The position numbers were made by a program, and so were the translations under genes. Shown in pieces: positions 8,604-17,460 of a stretch of 52,762 nucleotides of DNA. Source of the stretch: Nitrospira sp. (GTDB lineage: Bacteria; Nitrospirota; Nitrospiria; Nitrospirales; Nitrospiraceae); contig JAICWG010000011.1 in assembly GCA_025934915.1 (NCBI GenBank), positions 1 through 52,762 on the forward strand, given 5' to 3'. The notes under the pieces were generated by a model, which searched no databases, was not told the DNA's origin, and worked only from the letters and a program-made list of their open reading frames with translations. Positions within the stretch are counted from its first letter, which is position 1, and each line of letters opens with the position of its first letter.

Positions 8604-9779
8604 GTGAGCACAGGGCATCCGGAACTCGTTGCTTCCATTGCCTCTGAGATCGCTGCTTCCGGCCCGATCCCGTTTGTTCGTTTCATGGAGTTGGCTCTGT
8701 ATCACCCGCAATTCGGCTATTACATGCGCAGCCCTGAACCACCGCAAGAACGGATCGGCCAGCGTGGTGATTTTTACACGAGTTCGGATGTCCATCCTAT
8801 TCTGGGGCAAGCTCTGGCCAAACAAGCCGAACAGATGTACCGATTACTCGGCCAACCCCATCCCTTTACCATCGTTGAAATGGGGCCCGGCAAAGGCTTG
8901 CTGGCGAAACATATCCTGGCGACATGCGAGGGTCGCTATCATTCTTTTTTTCAGCATCTTCGATATGTCCTGATAGACCGAAGTCCGGCCATGCGTGAGT
9001 TGCAGCGCAGGAGCCTGGCTCCTTGGCTGGATCGAGCAGCCCTACTGACATGGGTGGACGACCTTGCGAATGTGGCCCCTCAAGGTCTGACCGGACTATT
9101 CTTCAGCAATGAACTCGTGGACTCGTTTCCGGTCCACCGCGTTCAGGTCACGGCCAAGGGGATCGAGGAACTCTGGGTGGACTATCGAGACGGGAAATTC
9201 GTTGAATATCTGATGCCGCTGTCGTCGGACACCGTGGTCCATCGGCTTCGCCCGGTGAGCGCCGATTGGCCGGAAGGCTATCGAACCGAGATCAATCTCC
9301 GGGCATCGGAATGGATGAAGCAAGTCGCTCAACATCTGGATCGTGGATTCGTGCTCACCATCGATTACGGCCACACGGCACAGGACCTCTATCGGTCCGC
9401 CCGAAAACACGGCACCTTTCTTTGCTATTTCCAACAATCTGTAAACGAAGACCCATTTCTGCGCGTGGGCGAGCAGGACATGACCGCCCATGTAGATTTT
9501 TCGAGCTTGGCGGCGGCCGGTGAAGAGCAAAAACTCCACATGACCGGATTCACGAACCAAATGAGTTTCCTCATGGGACTCGGCGTCGAACAGATGATAG
9601 CGGAGTTGGAGCAAGACAGTCCGCAGTTCAACGCGGCGATTCATTTGCTGAGACCGAACGGGATGGGTACGACGTTCAAGGTCCTCATCCAACACAAGGG
9701 AATCCGGCAGCCTGAACTCGACGGCTTGCAGTACAAACCTTTCTTTGGTTCGGCGCTTACAACGCAATCAGCCGCGTAA
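8604..9779 (+). CDS. SAM-dependent methyltransferase, MidA/NDUFAF7 (COG1565) family
   Basis: A class I SAM methyltransferase of 391 residues. Motif I is VEMGPGKGLLAKHIL (near residues 92-106). FFSNELVDSFPVHRV is the family's NELxD(A/S)xPV block, and LTIDYGH near residue 255 is another. The N-terminal block PFVRFMELALYHPQFGYYM is diagnostic for this family. Mitochondrial NDUFAF7 methylates an arginine of the 49-kDa subunit (NuoD homologue) and is required for complex I assembly. The gene sits just before nuoA, so the same role is plausible here. GGAG at 8594-8597 is 6 bases before GTG 8604; TTG 8592 is the alternative start. Confidence 0.82.
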   Translation: MSTGHPELVASIASEIAASGPIPFVRFMELALYHPQFGYYMRSPEPPQERIGQRGDFYTSSDVHPILGQALAKQAEQMYRLLGQPHPFTIVEMGPGKGLLAKHILATCEGRYHSFFQHLRYVLIDRSPAMRELQRRSLAPWLDRAALLTWVDDLANVAPQGLTGLFFSNELVDSFPVHRVQVTAKGIEELWVDYRDGKFVEYLMPLSSDTVVHRLRPVSADWPEGYRTEINLRASEWMKQVAQHLDRGFVLTIDYGHTAQDLYRSARKHGTFLCYFQQSVNEDPFLRVGEQDMTAHVDFSSLAAAGEEQKLHMTGFTNQMSFLMGLGVEQMIAELEQDSPQFNAAIHLLRPNGMGTTFKVLIQHKGIRQPELDGLQYKPFFGSALTTQSAA

Positions 9780-9831
9780 GGGATTCGCATGACGGCATCA
9801 TCGACGTTCAGCAAGATGTTCTGAGGTCTGT

Positions 9832-10203
9832 ATGGGCGGCTCAACCGTTCCGGAAAACTATATTCCGATCCTCATCTTCATCGGTGTGGGCATCGCGCTC
9901 GGAACGCTGATTCTTTTGCTCGGGAAGTTTGTCCGTCCGCACCAACCCTATCGGGCAAAGCTGGCCCCTTATGAGAGTGGAAGCCCACTCTTTCAGGACG
10001 CCCGTGTACAGTTTCCGATGCGGTATTACATCATCGCGATGCTGTTTGTAATCTTCGATATCGAGATTGTCTTCATGTATCCCTGGGCGGTTGCATTCAA
10101 CAGTCTTGGGCTGGTTGGATTAGTAGAGATGGTCCTGTTCATCGCCATCCTCGTGGTCGGGTTCTGGTACGCATGGAAGAAAGGGGCGCTGGAGTGGGAT
10201 TGA
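9832..10203 (+). CDS. nuoA: NADH-quinone oxidoreductase subunit A
   Basis: Small membrane subunit of complex I at the junction of the hydrophilic and membrane arms. 123 residues with three transmembrane segments (about 10-31, 64-85, 93-112). The conserved loop PYESGSPLFQDARVQFPMRYYI precedes the second one, and FDIEIVFMYPWA carries the conserved acidic residues. First nuo gene; nuoB starts 174 bases downstream, an unusually long gap with a hairpin. Confidence 0.95.
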   Translation: MGGSTVPENYIPILIFIGVGIALGTLILLLGKFVRPHQPYRAKLAPYESGSPLFQDARVQFPMRYYIIAMLFVIFDIEIVFMYPWAVAFNSLGLVGLVEMVLFIAILVVGFWYAWKKGALEWD

Positions 10204-10340
10204 AGGGCGATGGGCTATCCTTCGTGCTTGCCCACCGCACACACAGGAACAATAGACTGGGATTCGGTGAGCGGTGCTCGCATGGGCAAAAGTCGCGTCT
10301 TGGCGCGACCTGGGTTGGGGTGGGTGAGAAACGCGCGCAG

Positions 10341-10365
10341 TGAAGGACAGCTCTGCCGTCCTTCA
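10341..10365. repeat. Hairpin in the nuoA-nuoB spacer
   Basis: Perfect 8-bp stem TGAAGGAC (10341-10348) with GTCCTTCA (10358-10365) around a 9-base loop, 12 bases before the nuoB start. No T-run follows, so it is not a terminator. In the polycistronic mRNA it could act as a processing or stability element or influence nuoB translation. The rest of the spacer 10204-10340 shows no recognisable gene. Confidence 0.45.
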
Positions 10366-10377
10366 TCTGAGAAAAGG

Positions 10378-10866
10378 ATGTGGAAACAAGTGAGTCTAGA
10401 ACGACAGTTTGACGCGAATATCGTGACGACGAATCTGGACGCGGTCGTCAACTGGGCCAGAAAGTCGGCATTGTGGCCCATGACTTTCGGGTTGGCCTGC
10501 TGCGCCATTGAAATGATCGCCAGCGTCTCCTCCCGATATGACCTGGACCGCTTCGGCGCCGGTGTCTTTCGCGCATCTCCCAGACAATCCGATCTCATGA
10601 TTGTCGCAGGAACGGTTTCGCGCAAGATGGCGCCGGTCATTCGACGGATCTACGACCAAATGCCTGAGCCTCGATATGTGATCTCTATGGGCTCGTGCGC
10701 GACTTCGGGCAATCACTACAACAGCTATGCGGTCGTTCAGGGTGTAGATCAGATCGTGCCGGTTGATGTCTATGTGCCCGGCTGTCCGCCGAGACCGGAA
10801 GCCTTGCTGGACGGACTGTTGAAGCTACAGGAAAAGATCCAGCGAGAGAAAGTGTTCGTGAAATGA
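10378..10866 (+). CDS. nuoB: NADH-quinone oxidoreductase subunit B
   Basis: Carries cluster N2, the last Fe-S centre before quinone. 162 residues from ATG 10378, a normal length. Ligands are the adjacent cysteines C41-C42 (GLACCAIEM), C107 (SMGSCATSG) and C136 (VPGCPPRPE). The frame is open further upstream (to 10210), but that extension is not NuoB-like and overlaps the spacer hairpin, so ATG 10378 preceded by GAAAAGG is preferred. Confidence 0.95.
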   Translation: MWKQVSLERQFDANIVTTNLDAVVNWARKSALWPMTFGLACCAIEMIASVSSRYDLDRFGAGVFRASPRQSDLMIVAGTVSRKMAPVIRRIYDQMPEPRYVISMGSCATSGNHYNSYAVVQGVDQIVPVDVYVPGCPPRPEALLDGLLKLQEKIQREKVFVK

Positions 10867-10872
10867 AGGGAG

Positions 10873-10920
10873 TTATTGGTCATGGGTCATCCGTCAATTG
10901 ACCAGTGACGAGTGACCAGG
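10873..10920. repeat. Degenerate heptamer array, nuoB-nuoCD spacer
   Basis: Reads as 7-base units TTATTGG TCATGGG TCATCCG TCAATTG ACCAGTG ACGAGTG ACCAGG. The first half shares TCAT-type units; the second half consists of roughly complementary ACCAGTG-type units, so the array can fold back on itself. Similar arrays occur in at least five other places in this window. Confidence 0.55.
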
Positions 10921-10931
10921 TCCCTAAAACC

Positions 10932-12683
10932 ATGCAATCTCTCATTGAAACGTTACTCAACAAGTTTCCGGAGGGGGTGCTCTCCGTCGATGTCGACACG
11001 GCCCGATCGGAAACGACCGTTCATGTCGCTGCACCGAGGATCTTGGAGATCGCTCGTTTTTTGCATGACAACCCGGAGGCTTGTTTCGACCATATCACTG
11101 ATATCTGCTCCGCCGACTATCCAACCGATCAGCAGCGATTTGAAGTCATCTATCTCTTGTTGTCGCTCCCGCACGGTAGACGAATTCGCCTGAAAACGCG
11201 GGTCACCGAAGACAACCCATCGCTGGATTCAGTCACAAGCGTCTGGCGAGGCGCGACCTTCTTAGAACGCGAAGTCTACGACATGATGGGAATCCGGTTT
11301 TCAGGCCACCCGGACCTACGCCGCATTCTCCTGCCGGAAGACTATGCGGAAGGATATCCGCTGCGGAAGGACTTCCCGACGGAAGGTCGAGGATGGCGGA
11401 GTCAGTTCGACTTTATCCCGCGTCTCGATGAACCGCCGGTCGAGCACATCGAAAGCGAGGTCCCCGAGGCTGAGAAGAAGTTGTTCCTTTCCGAGCCGAC
11501 CGGAGATGCATCGAGCCGGCGGGAAGAATTATTGCTGAATATGGGTCCACAACATCCGAGCACGCACGGCGTGGTGCGGGTCGTTCTCGAGCTGGACGGA
11601 GAGCGGATCGTCAAGGCGACGCCGGATCTGGGGTACCTCCATCGAGGCGTCGAGAAGCTGGCTGAGGGTCTCGCCTACATGCAGATCATTCCCCATACCG
11701 ACCGGCTCGACTATGTCTGCGCGATGGCCAACAATTATGCCTATGTGCGCGCCGTCGAAAAGCTCATCGGTATCACGGTGCCCGAGCGAGCCGAGTATAT
11801 CCGCACCATTGTCGCGGAGATGCAGCGCATTCTGGGACATCTGTTCTGGTTGGGTGCTCAGGCGCTGGATATCGGGGCCATGACGATCTTCTTCTGGACG
11901 TTTCGTGAACGGGAAACCTTGCTCGACATGTTCGAACGGCTGTGCGGAGCCAGGCTGACCTTGAATTATTATCGGATCGGCGGCGTGGACAGCGACTTCA
12001 CTTCCGAATTGGTGGCCCGTCTCAAAACATTCTTGGAAACGTTTCCGCAGAAGGTGAACGAGTATGATTCACTGCTCGCAGGCAACCGGATTTGGTTGGG
12101 CCGGACGAAACATGTCGCCGTCATTTCAGGAGAAGATGCGATCAATTTCGGCATGACCGGCCCGGCGTTGCGGGGATCCGGGGTGGCCTATGACGTCCGC
12201 AAACTCGAACCCTACGGGGTTTACAATAAGGTGGACTGGGAAGTGCCGGTCGGGAAAAACGGCGACACCTACGATCGCTATTGGATTCGCGTCGAAGAGA
12301 TGCGTCAGAGCGCCCGGATCATTTCACAATGTCTCGACCAGATGCCGCCCGGACCGATCATCGCCGATATGCCGCAATACATTCCGCCGCCGAAACAGCA
12401 AGTCATGCGCGACATGGAGAGCTTGATTCACCATTTCATCATCTTCACCCAAGGGTTCAAACCGCCGAAGGGGGAAAGCTATTGCGCGACTGAAGCGCCC
12501 AAGGGGGAATTGGGATTTTTTATCATCAGCGACGGGAGTCCCCGTCCCTATCGGCTGAAAATTCGTTCTCCCTCCTTCATCCACATGGGCGCGTTCGATC
12601 ATATGGCGCGCGGCTATTTGATTTCCGACATCATCACGATTTTCGGGACCTACGATGTGGTCATGGGGGAGTGCGATAGATGA
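10932..12683 (+). CDS. nuoCD: NADH-quinone oxidoreductase fused subunits C and D
   Basis: The NuoC domain (about residues 1-180; blocks ERFEVIYLL-like FEVIYLLLSL, EREVYDMMGIRFSGHPDLRRIL, YPLRKDF) is fused to NuoD (about 195-583; NMGPQHPSTHGVVR, LGYLHRGVEKLAE, WLGAQALDIGAM, GPALRGSGV, APKGELGF). NuoD forms the quinone-binding pocket next to cluster N2. The His in GPQHPSTHG and the downstream Arg216 are the expected conserved residues. The fusion is typical of several lineages including Nitrospira. ATG 10932 is chosen; an in-frame GTG at 10905 lies inside the heptamer array and neither has a strong ribosome binding site. Confidence 0.95.
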   Translation: MQSLIETLLNKFPEGVLSVDVDTARSETTVHVAAPRILEIARFLHDNPEACFDHITDICSADYPTDQQRFEVIYLLLSLPHGRRIRLKTRVTEDNPSLDSVTSVWRGATFLEREVYDMMGIRFSGHPDLRRILLPEDYAEGYPLRKDFPTEGRGWRSQFDFIPRLDEPPVEHIESEVPEAEKKLFLSEPTGDASSRREELLLNMGPQHPSTHGVVRVVLELDGERIVKATPDLGYLHRGVEKLAEGLAYMQIIPHTDRLDYVCAMANNYAYVRAVEKLIGITVPERAEYIRTIVAEMQRILGHLFWLGAQALDIGAMTIFFWTFRERETLLDMFERLCGARLTLNYYRIGGVDSDFTSELVARLKTFLETFPQKVNEYDSLLAGNRIWLGRTKHVAVISGEDAINFGMTGPALRGSGVAYDVRKLEPYGVYNKVDWEVPVGKNGDTYDRYWIRVEEMRQSARIISQCLDQMPPGPIIADMPQYIPPPKQQVMRDMESLIHHFIIFTQGFKPPKGESYCATEAPKGELGFFIISDGSPRPYRLKIRSPSFIHMGAFDHMARGYLISDIITIFGTYDVVMGECDR

Positions 12684-12690
12684 GGCGTGA

Positions 12691-12815
12691 CGGCCAGGAT
12701 GTTCCCGTGCTCGCTGCCCGCGCAAGCTCGGGTGACGCGGAGTCTTGGCGACGCGGGGCTGGCGGATATAAACGACGTGCTCGGTCAATGCGCGCAGTTG
12801 GGAACATCCTGGCCG
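12691..12815. repeat. 125-bp palindromic element between nuoCD and nuoE
   Basis: Bounded by a perfect 16-bp inverted repeat, CGGCCAGGATGTTCCC (12691-12706) and its complement at 12800-12815. Both ends also hold GTGCTCG and GCGCGC-like words. The 93-base interior is GC-rich. It could fold into a long hairpin in the mRNA. It fills almost the whole gap between the nuoCD stop and the nuoE ribosome binding site, suggesting a MITE-like or intergenic repeat unit. Confidence 0.65.
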
Positions 12816-12846
12816 CTGCCTCGGGAAAGGAATTTGGAGAGGAAAC

Positions 12847-13377
12847 GTGCTGAAGGACAAATACGGAAAGGAAATCGAGGAAATTCTGAGCCGCTACCCG
12901 GTCAAGCGTTCCGCCTTGATCCCGCTCCTCTATGTCGCCCAGCGTGATCAAGGCTATGTGACCGAGTCGGCAATGCACGAGATCGCGCATCTTCTCAAGC
13001 TGACGCCTCCGCAAGTCTATGAGACGATCACTTTTTACACGATGTTCAACCTGAAGCCGATGGGCAAATTCCATATTCAGGTATGCAAATCCCTCATGTG
13101 CGCTCTCGTCGGCTCGGATACCGTCATTGAATGGATTAAAGCGAAACTGAGAATTGCACCAGGCGAATCGACGGCAGACGGACTGTTTAGCCTCAGTGTG
13201 GTGGAATGTTTGGCCGCGTGCGGGACCGCTCCCATGATGCAGATCAACGATGACTACTATGAGCAGCTGACCGAGAACAAACTAGACCGAATTTTGGCGG
13301 ATCTGCGATCGATAGGAACCAGTCCACTGAAGAGTGGGCCATTTATGTGGCCGGAACCATTGAATGTTGAACGTTAA
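12847..13377 (+). CDS. nuoE: NADH-quinone oxidoreductase subunit E
   Basis: Peripheral [2Fe-2S] subunit (cluster N1a) of the NADH-input module. 176 residues. Ligands C80-x4-C85 (VCKSLMC) and C121-x3-C125 (CLAAC), in a thioredoxin-like fold. GTG start at 12847 with GGAGAGGAAA directly upstream (12835-12844). The C-terminus (after about residue 160) is not family-like, and its last codons are encoded by a heptamer array that supplies the stop. Confidence 0.95.
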   Translation: MLKDKYGKEIEEILSRYPVKRSALIPLLYVAQRDQGYVTESAMHEIAHLLKLTPPQVYETITFYTMFNLKPMGKFHIQVCKSLMCALVGSDTVIEWIKAKLRIAPGESTADGLFSLSVVECLAACGTAPMMQINDDYYEQLTENKLDRILADLRSIGTSPLKSGPFMWPEPLNVER

Positions 13378-13394
13378 TGGTTATTTGTTAAATG
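13359..13394. repeat. Degenerate heptamer array, end of nuoE
   Basis: Units ATTGAAT GTTGAAC GTTAATG GTTATTT GTTAAAT, sharing a GTTNANN pattern with a 7-base period. The array covers the nuoE stop codon, so the reading frame of nuoE ends inside repeat sequence. It belongs to the same general class as the other heptamer arrays in the window. Confidence 0.5.
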
Positions 13395-13413
13395 AAAGAC
13401 GGCACACATCAAT

Positions 13414-14718
13414 ATGCCTCAACACGAACTCATTCTTCTGAAAAACATGATGCAGCCCGGATATACCGGGTCTCTGGCGGACTATGAGAAGACCGGTGGC
13501 TATCAAGCCTTGCGTAATACGCTCGGGAAAATCGCTCCGCCGGATGTGACGGCAATGGTCCGCAAGTCCGGATTACGAGGCCGAGGCGGCGCAGGTTTCC
13601 CGACCGGTGTGAAATGGGGATTTCTGCCCAAAGACTATCAAGGTCCCCGTTATCTCTGCTGCAACGCCGACGAGAGCGAGCCCGGTACGTTTAAGGATCG
13701 TCAACTCATGGAACGGGACCCCCATCAAGTATTGGAAGGCATCGTGTTGGCCTGCTACGCCATCGGGGCAGAAACCGCCTATATCTATATCCGCGGGGAA
13801 ATGGTCCTGGGTTCAAAAATCTTGGAACAGGCCATCGGCGAGGCACGAGTCGCCGGGTATATCGGAAAGAACATTCTCGGCACCGGCATCAACGCGGACG
13901 TGTGGGTGCATCGGGGAGCGGGAGCCTATATCTGCGGCGAGGAAACAGCCCTCTTGGAATCGCTCGAGGGCAAGCGTGGACTCCCCCGCGTCAAGCCGCC
14001 GTTTCCTGCCACGCATGGACTCTACAATAAACCGACCGTGGTCAATAACGTGGAGACGTTGGCGAACCTTCCCCATATCATCAACCGAGGGCCCGAATGG
14101 TTTGCGGCGATCGGTTCGCCGCCGAAGAGCACCGGTACCAGAGTCTTCTGTGTCAGCGGGCATGTCAAACGACCGGGCAATTATGAAATTCCGATGGGGA
14201 TGACGGTCCGAGAACTGGTGTACGAACATGCCGGCGGCATGCGGTCCGACAAACCGATGAAAGCCTTTATTCCCGGTGGAGCCTCGGCGCCGTTTCTGAC
14301 GCCGGCCCATCTCGACGTGAAGCTGGATTTTGAACACGTTGCGGCGGCGGGATCGATGTTGGGATCCGGCGGCGTGACGGTGATGGAAGAAGGCACCAGC
14401 ATAGTCTGGGCTGCGCTTCGGCTGATGGAATTTTTCTACCATGAGTCCTGTGGGAAGTGCAGTCCTTGCCGAGAAGGCAGTTCTTGGCTTGTGCAGACGC
14501 TCCGTAGAATTTTGGCGAGACGCGGACGGATGGAGGATCTTGAAACCTTATCGGATCTATGCAAAAACATCGCAGGCCGCACGGTCTGTGCCTTCGGCGA
14601 CGCGGCAGTCGCTCCGATCCAAAGCACGCTGAAACATTGGCGGCAAGAATACGTCGACCTCATCAACGAAGCCGAAGTGGCGAATTTGATCCGGCTCGAG
14701 CCGGCAGGACGGCACTGA
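13414..14718 (+). CDS. nuoF: NADH-quinone oxidoreductase subunit F
   Basis: The NADH- and FMN-binding subunit with [4Fe-4S] cluster N3, the entry point for electrons. 434 residues. GLRGRGGAGFPTG (53-65) is the FMN/NADH-binding glycine-rich motif, CNADESEPGTFKDR follows, and GAGAYICGEETALLESLEG is conserved. Cluster ligands are in ESCGKCSPCREG (about 344-355, C346/C349/C352) plus the Cys of GRTVCAFGD (about 392). Part of the nuoE-F-G NADH dehydrogenase module. Confidence 0.96.
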   Translation: MPQHELILLKNMMQPGYTGSLADYEKTGGYQALRNTLGKIAPPDVTAMVRKSGLRGRGGAGFPTGVKWGFLPKDYQGPRYLCCNADESEPGTFKDRQLMERDPHQVLEGIVLACYAIGAETAYIYIRGEMVLGSKILEQAIGEARVAGYIGKNILGTGINADVWVHRGAGAYICGEETALLESLEGKRGLPRVKPPFPATHGLYNKPTVVNNVETLANLPHIINRGPEWFAAIGSPPKSTGTRVFCVSGHVKRPGNYEIPMGMTVRELVYEHAGGMRSDKPMKAFIPGGASAPFLTPAHLDVKLDFEHVAAAGSMLGSGGVTVMEEGTSIVWAALRLMEFFYHESCGKCSPCREGSSWLVQTLRRILARRGRMEDLETLSDLCKNIAGRTVCAFGDAAVAPIQSTLKHWRQEYVDLINEAEVANLIRLEPAGRH

Positions 14719-14747
14719 GAACCGGTCATTGGACGTACCGTTGAGCT

Positions 14748-17414
14748 ATGCCTGAGACTACACCGCAGATGGTTCGCATCACGATCGACGGGATGACGGT
14801 CAACGTCCCGAAAGGGACATTGGTGATCGAAGCGGCCCGCCGCGTCGGCGTCATGATTCCGCATTTCTGCTATCACCCGAAACTCAAACCGGACGCCAAT
14901 TGTCGCATGTGCCTGGTTGAAATCGAAAAGATGCCCAAGCTTCAAACGGCCTGCAGCACGCCGGTTGATGAAGGAATGAACGTACGCACCGCCACCACCG
15001 TGGTCGACGACGCCCATAAATCGGTGCTCGAGTTCATTCTGGCCAATCATCCGCTCGATTGTCCGGTCTGCGATCAAGGGGGAAAGTGCGACCTTCAAGA
15101 CTTTTCGCACCAGTACACGGCGGCCAGCCGGTTCGTTGAAACCAAGCGCATCTTCCAAAAGGAGTATTTCAGTCCGCTCATCGAAACGCAGATGAATCGC
15201 TGCGTGCAGTGTCTCCGTTGTGTCCGATACTGCGATGAAGTCATGGACGTCAAAGCGTTGGCGCCGGTCGGTCGCGGCACCATGACCGAAATCAAGTACT
15301 TCGGTTCTCACCCGCTCGATTGTGAGTTCTGCGGAGGCTGCGTTCAGATCTGTCCGGTCGGAGCGATTACCAGCCGACTGTCCATGTACGAGTATCGGCC
15401 CTGGATGTTGAAACGAGCCGAGACCATCTGCGGTTACTGCGGCGATGGGTGCCAGATCACCGTGCAGACGAAGGGGCAGGAACTCATTGAAGTGAACTCA
15501 GCGCATGGCGCGGGACGCAACAACGGCGACCTGTGCGCTCGGGGGTTTTTTGGATTCCATGCGGCCACCGATCCCCATCGCCTCACGCATCCGCTCATTC
15601 GGCGCGACGGCGTGCTTGTGCAAACGACGTGGGAAGAAGCGCTGGAATACGTCGCCGCCCGCGTCGGCGAGATTAAAGCCGCGCATGGAGGGCAGACCTT
15701 CGGAGGATTAATCTCGGGCCGTTGCACCAACGAGGATTTGTATCTTTTTCAGAAGTTTCTCCGCATGGCCGTCGGCACCAACAATATCGACAGCAGCGCG
15801 CGCTATGGCCATGTCAACGGGCTGCATGCCATGCAACTCGTGCAGGGGACGCATCGGTGGACCGTCACCTTCGATGACATTCTGGATGCGGATGTCCTGA
15901 TCCTCGTCGGCACGAACATTACCGAGACGAATCCCATCACGGGCCTCAAAGTCAAAGAGGCGGTGAAGAAACGCCGGGCGACGCTGATGACGATCGAATC
16001 GCTGGAACCGGTCGTCGACACGATGAGCAATATCGCCAATCTCTCGCACCATCATTTCCGCATTCCGACCGACGACACGCACCATGCCATCCTCGGCCTG
16101 GTAAAGGCCGTCGTCGAACAGAATTTGACACAGCCGGATCTCGCGCAACGGCATCCGGCGTATCTCAACGCCGTTACGAGCGCGCTGCAACAGACCTCTT
16201 GGCAGGACCTCCAGGCTGCAACTGGAATCGAACCGGACTCTTTTATGAGGGCGGCCAAGGTGGCCGCAGGAGCGCGCCGGGTCGTTATCTTGGCCGGACA
16301 GCTCTTGCTGCGGAGCGAACATGGCTACAACGGATGTGTGACTCTCCTCGATTTGCTTCTTCTGACAGGGAAGTTGGATAGTCCCGGCTGCGGTTTTGCG
16401 CCGCTCGCTGAGGAAAACAACGATCAGGGCGCGGTCGAAATGGGAACCGTCACCGAATTTCTTCCCGGAGTCCGCCCAGTCGCCGGCGGCGCGGATCGCG
16501 AGCGGATCGCGAAGCAATGGAATGGCGACCTTCCGACAGACAGAGGCGCGTCCCTCATCGAGATGTTGGATCGAGCCCACACGGGATCCCTCAAGGCCAT
16601 GTTCATCGTCGGAGAAAATCCAGTCGGAAGCCTCCCCGCGACGATACATGCCGAGCGATCACTGCGCAACCTCGATCTTTTGGTGTGCCAGGAGCTGTTT
16701 TTAACGGAGACGGCCGCCTTGGCCCACGTCGTGTTGCCGGTCGCTTCTTCCATGGAAAAACATGGGACGTTTACCAATACCGAGGGACATGTCCAGGCCG
16801 TTCGTCCGTCGATCGAGCCTGTCGGAGAAAGCCGCCCTGACTGGGAAGTCTTTTCCGCGCTTTCAATCCTATTGGACTCGCCGATGGAGTATGCCGAAAG
16901 CAAAGAGATCCTCAAGGAAATTCGGAGCCTCATTCCCGACTATGGCTCGTTGGGCCCCACACCGTTGCCGGCCAAAGTTGATCGTTCGGCCATGGATCGC
17001 TATCTCACTGTCGGTTATCAGCGTGACCTCACAACGAGGTACCAACCCAAAGTGCGAGCGTCCAGACCGGATGGAACCGTGCGGCTGGAATTGGCACAGA
17101 GCCTGTTCCATTCTGGAAAATTATCCACACGATCGAAGGGGTTGTTACAAGTCGAAGGGAGCGGACGGCTCCGTATCAATCCGCTTGACGCCGCGCGCTT
17201 TGCCTTGTCGGATGGAGATCGGGTCCGGCTCTCCAGCACGTCCGGGGAAATGACGACCGAGGTCAAGATCATGGAGCGGGTCCCACAAGGAACGGCATGG
17301 TTCCCATATCACTTCGGTCAAACCGCCGTCCGATTATTTGAATGCGCCATCGATCCGATCACCCAGGTGCCGTCGTTCCGGACAGCGACTGTATCCATCA
17401 TGAAGGTGGCGTGA
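14748..17414 (+). CDS. nuoG: NADH-quinone oxidoreductase subunit G
   Basis: Largest hydrophilic subunit, 888 residues. The N-terminal ferredoxin domain has HFCYHPKL, CRMCLVE and ACSTPV ([2Fe-2S] N1b). HPLDCPVCDQGGKCDLQD supplies the His/Cys-ligated N5. CVQCLRCVRYC and CEFCGGCVQICPVG give ferredoxin-type clusters. CGYCGDGC with a later LCARG (about 227-265) is the molybdopterin-oxidoreductase-type cluster (N7) that many NuoG proteins have lost. The remainder is the molybdopterin oxidoreductase-like body with a C-terminal dinucleotide-binding-type domain, which is not expected to bind cofactor in NuoG. Confidence 0.95.
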   Translation: MPETTPQMVRITIDGMTVNVPKGTLVIEAARRVGVMIPHFCYHPKLKPDANCRMCLVEIEKMPKLQTACSTPVDEGMNVRTATTVVDDAHKSVLEFILANHPLDCPVCDQGGKCDLQDFSHQYTAASRFVETKRIFQKEYFSPLIETQMNRCVQCLRCVRYCDEVMDVKALAPVGRGTMTEIKYFGSHPLDCEFCGGCVQICPVGAITSRLSMYEYRPWMLKRAETICGYCGDGCQITVQTKGQELIEVNSAHGAGRNNGDLCARGFFGFHAATDPHRLTHPLIRRDGVLVQTTWEEALEYVAARVGEIKAAHGGQTFGGLISGRCTNEDLYLFQKFLRMAVGTNNIDSSARYGHVNGLHAMQLVQGTHRWTVTFDDILDADVLILVGTNITETNPITGLKVKEAVKKRRATLMTIESLEPVVDTMSNIANLSHHHFRIPTDDTHHAILGLVKAVVEQNLTQPDLAQRHPAYLNAVTSALQQTSWQDLQAATGIEPDSFMRAAKVAAGARRVVILAGQLLLRSEHGYNGCVTLLDLLLLTGKLDSPGCGFAPLAEENNDQGAVEMGTVTEFLPGVRPVAGGADRERIAKQWNGDLPTDRGASLIEMLDRAHTGSLKAMFIVGENPVGSLPATIHAERSLRNLDLLVCQELFLTETAALAHVVLPVASSMEKHGTFTNTEGHVQAVRPSIEPVGESRPDWEVFSALSILLDSPMEYAESKEILKEIRSLIPDYGSLGPTPLPAKVDRSAMDRYLTVGYQRDLTTRYQPKVRASRPDGTVRLELAQSLFHSGKLSTRSKGLLQVEGSGRLRINPLDAARFALSDGDRVRLSSTSGEMTTEVKIMERVPQGTAWFPYHFGQTAVRLFECAIDPITQVPSFRTATVSIMKVA

Positions 17415-17460
17415 TGACGTTTTTCATCACAGATGACTATACTCATCGAGGAGTCCCATT

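Noticed and set aside
12680..12856. 58-codon frame coupled to the nuoCD stop
   Set aside because: It lies wholly in the palindromic element, resembles no protein, and nuoE has its own ribosome binding site.
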